Shown piece after piece: positions 34,083-35,653 of a stretch of 35,653 nt of DNA. Made by a program: the position numbers and the translations under genes. The stretch is taken from assembly GCA_043811005.1 (NCBI GenBank), contig JBDRNO010000175.1, positions 1 to 35,653 on the forward strand, written 5' to 3'. Numbering within the stretch: the first letter of the stretch is position 1; the number at the start of each line of letters is the position of its first letter. The notes under the pieces were generated by a model. It was not told the DNA's origin. It saw only the letters and a list, made by a program, of their open reading frames with translations, and did no database searches. Source of the DNA: JBDRNO01 sp043811005. GTDB lineage: Bacteria; Bacteroidota; Bacteroidia; NORP154.

Positions 34083-35387
34083 TTAATACAGCAGATCATC
34101 ATAAGGATACCTCATAACATGGATTTTTTTCACATTTTTATAAAGAACATCTCTTAGTTCTCCAATATTTTCTTTTTGTGTTGCTGAAATAAACAAACAA
34201 GAAGAACCCAGTTTTGCCATCCAGCTTTTTTCAAGCTCCCTCAAGCTGTTATTTAAACTTTCATGATTGGAGTTTTTCCCTACTTCATCTGTAAAACTTT
34301 CAAAGTCCATCGTTCCAACCGGAGAGGAGGATTTTCCGCCAGAGGCGGATCCGCTCATGGCGGAAGGGGGAGGTGAGGGATTTTGTTTTGAATAGAGATC
34401 AATTTTGTTAAACACCAATAAGGTCGGCTTGTCAAAGGCATTGATCTCAAGAAGTGTTTCATTTGCAACTGCAAGATGGTCTTCAAAGTTGGGATGCGAA
34501 ATATCAACAATATGAACCAAAATATCTGCTTCCCTAACTTCATCCAGTGTGGATTTAAATGATTCTATCAACTGGTGGGGCAGCTTCCTGATAAATCCAA
34601 CAGTATCGGACAACAGAAAAGGAAGATTGCCGATAACAACTTTTCTTGTGGTGGTATCAAGAGTTGCAAACAATTTATTTTCAACAAACACACCCGATTT
34701 GCTCAACAAGTTCATTATTGTTGATTTTCCCACATTTGTATATCCAACCAATGCAACACGTACTAATTTTCCCCTGCTTTTTCGCTGGGTGGTTTTTTGT
34801 TTATCAATGGTTTTCAACTTGTTTTTTAAACGCGTTATCATATCCCTGATAACACGCCTGTCAGTTTCTATTTCTGTTTCTCCGGGGCCTCTAAATCCTA
34901 TACCCCCTTTTTGTCTTTCAAGATGAGTCCACATTCTTGTTAGTCTCGGCAGCATGTATTGATATTGGGCAAGCTGAACCTGTGTTTTTGCATGGGCTGT
35001 CCTTGCCCGGCTGGCAAAAATATCCAATATCAAATTATTGCGGTCTAAAATTTTACAGCCCTTCCCTGCAAAATCAGGATTGAATATTTTTTCAATGTTC
35101 CTCAGCTGGGTTGGGGATAGTTCATCATCAAAGATCGCCAGATCAACATCTTCAGCCATGATATATTCCTTTACCTCCAGTATCTTGCCTGAACCGATAA
35201 ATGTTTTAGGATTGGGGTTTTCTAATCTTTGCACAAATCTCTTTAGTGGTTTGGCGCCGGCAGTAATTGTAAGAAATGCCAATTCATCCAAATATTCAGT
35301 TACCTGAATTTCGTCCTGATACTTATTTATAAGACCAACTAATATAGCGGTTTCTTCTTTTGGGGCGGGAATAATGGGATTTGGCAT
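34083..35387 (-). CDS. hflX: GTPase HflX with a repeat-derived insertion
   Basis: A 434-residue ribosome-associated GTPase that splits stalled or idle ribosomes. The N-terminal HflX domain (about 1-195) includes FIGSGKILEVKEYI and the GFRGPGETEIETDRR motif. The GTPase domain follows: GYTNVGKS (G1), LFATLDTTTR (G2), DTVGFI (G3), NKID (G4), FISATQKENI (G5). Between G4 and G5, residues of about 337-358 are foreign-looking (PSPPPSAMSGSASGG, then KSSSPVG) and come from a GC-rich double palindrome at 34334-34365. The frame is kept and all G motifs are intact, so activity is probably retained. A TATCTTTG box lies upstream in gene sense (35427-35420). It converges on the secreted-protein pair, nine bases apart. 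Confidence 0.95.
   Translation of the reverse strand: MPNPIIPAPKEETAILVGLINKYQDEIQVTEYLDELAFLTITAGAKPLKRFVQRLENPNPKTFIGSGKILEVKEYIMAEDVDLAIFDDELSPTQLRNIEKIFNPDFAGKGCKILDRNNLILDIFASRARTAHAKTQVQLAQYQYMLPRLTRMWTHLERQKGGIGFRGPGETEIETDRRVIRDMITRLKNKLKTIDKQKTTQRKSRGKLVRVALVGYTNVGKSTIMNLLSKSGVFVENKLFATLDTTTRKVVIGNLPFLLSDTVGFIRKLPHQLIESFKSTLDEVREADILVHIVDISHPNFEDHLAVANETLLEINAFDKPTLLVFNKIDLYSKQNPSPPPSAMSGSASGGKSSSPVGTMDFESFTDEVGKNSNHESLNNSLRELEKSWMAKLGSSCLFISATQKENIGELRDVLYKNVKKIHVMRYPYDDLLY
34313..34380 (-). repeat. GC-rich palindromic element in frame inside hflX
   Basis: The core at 34334-34365 is a 32-bp near-palindrome (14 of 16 positions pair) made of two smaller hairpins, TCCGCC-AGA-GGCGGA and TCCGC-TCATG-GCGGA. 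It is flanked by AGGGGGAGGTGAGG, which resembles the tail of alaS element 1. It encodes about 20 residues in the G4-G5 loop of HflX and matches the intergenic palindromes at 28722 and 30446. Confidence 0.8.
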
Positions 35388-35491
35388 TAAAGTGATAGAA
35401 AAAAACTATGAGTTAAAGACAAAGATATTAAAATGTAATATATATAAATGAGAAATATTGTATTTTTGTATTAATTTAAAGTTATTATGTA

Positions 35492-35653
35492 ATGCCCGAG
35501 ATAAGTAGATTTTATGGAATTGTCATCAAAATGTTCTTTGATGACCACTTGCCACCTCATTTTCATGTTGAATATGGTGAAGATAAAGCAACTTTTGATA
35601 TTCGTTCAAATAAAATACTGGAAGGTAAACTGCCCAGAAAACAACTAAAATTA
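35492..35653 (+). CDS. DUF4160 family protein, cut by the window edge
   Basis: The first 54 residues of a second DUF4160 protein: MPEISRFYGIVIKMFFDDHL, PPHFHVEYGEDKATFDI and then ILEGKLPRKQLKL at the edge. The PPHFHVEYG core and ILEGKLP motif are typical of the subgroup found beside DUF2442 genes. No frameshift is seen in the visible part. It is divergent from hflX; a TATTTTTG box at 35461-35468 is a possible -7 element without a matching -33. Function unknown. Confidence 0.8.
   Translation, partial: MPEISRFYGIVIKMFFDDHLPPHFHVEYGEDKATFDIRSNKILEGKLPRKQLKL

Noticed and set aside
1..35653. Insertion sequence, prophage or integrative element
   Set aside because: No transposase, integrase or phage structural gene is visible; the repeats seen are small and noncoding or in frame.

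Overview
This window looks like chromosomal DNA of a Bacteroidota (Bacteroidetes) bacterium, probably an uncultured or environmental one. The evidence is direct. It encodes a PorP/SprF-type outer-membrane protein, a giant SprB-repeat protein ending in a type IX secretion (T9SS) type B sorting domain, and two proteins with T9SS type A sorting domains. Genes lack obvious Shine-Dalgarno sequences, and several are preceded by TTTG / TAnnTTTG promoter-like boxes. Many small dispersed palindromes lie between genes.

Layout. 1-4.2 kb: a membrane-anchored M23 (LytM) peptidase (-) divergent from alaS (+); alaS is about 100 codons longer than usual. 4.4-8.3 kb: a WG-repeat lipoprotein, adenine deaminase and PorP/SprF, all on the minus strand. 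8.5-19 kb: one 3482-codon gene with about 41 SprB repeats. 19.2-21.4 kb: acyl-CoA thioesterase, a DUF4160/DUF2442 pair in which the first gene carries a -1 frameshift at A AAA AAG, and a family 9 glycosyltransferase. 21.7-25.2 kb: a TatD nuclease-like hydrolase, tRNA-Ser(GGA), and an ExbB - membrane protein - ExbD - ExbD cluster. 25.2-30.1 kb: a CPBP intramembrane protease, dihydrouridine synthase, a LolC/E-like ABC permease, a SAM methyltransferase and rbfA. 30.6-34.1 kb: a tandem pair of paralogous secreted proteins with SprB repeats. 34.1-35.4 kb: hflX. A second DUF4160 gene runs off the right edge.

How it fits together. The giant SprB-repeat protein, the PorP/SprF-like protein behind it and the two smaller SprB-repeat proteins look like a T9SS-dependent cell-surface apparatus (adhesion or gliding). 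The ExbB/ExbD cluster could energise an envelope process. The rest is mostly housekeeping.

Most notable observations: (1) G-rich palindromic elements lie in frame inside housekeeping genes (alaS twice, hflX once, possibly the glycosyltransferase), like repeat-derived peptide insertions. (2) Cysteines in the SprB repeats co-vary in two pairs, which predicts a disulfide architecture. (3) The DUF4160 gene is split exactly at a classical -1 slippery heptamer. All functions are inferred by reading the sequence; no database search was run.
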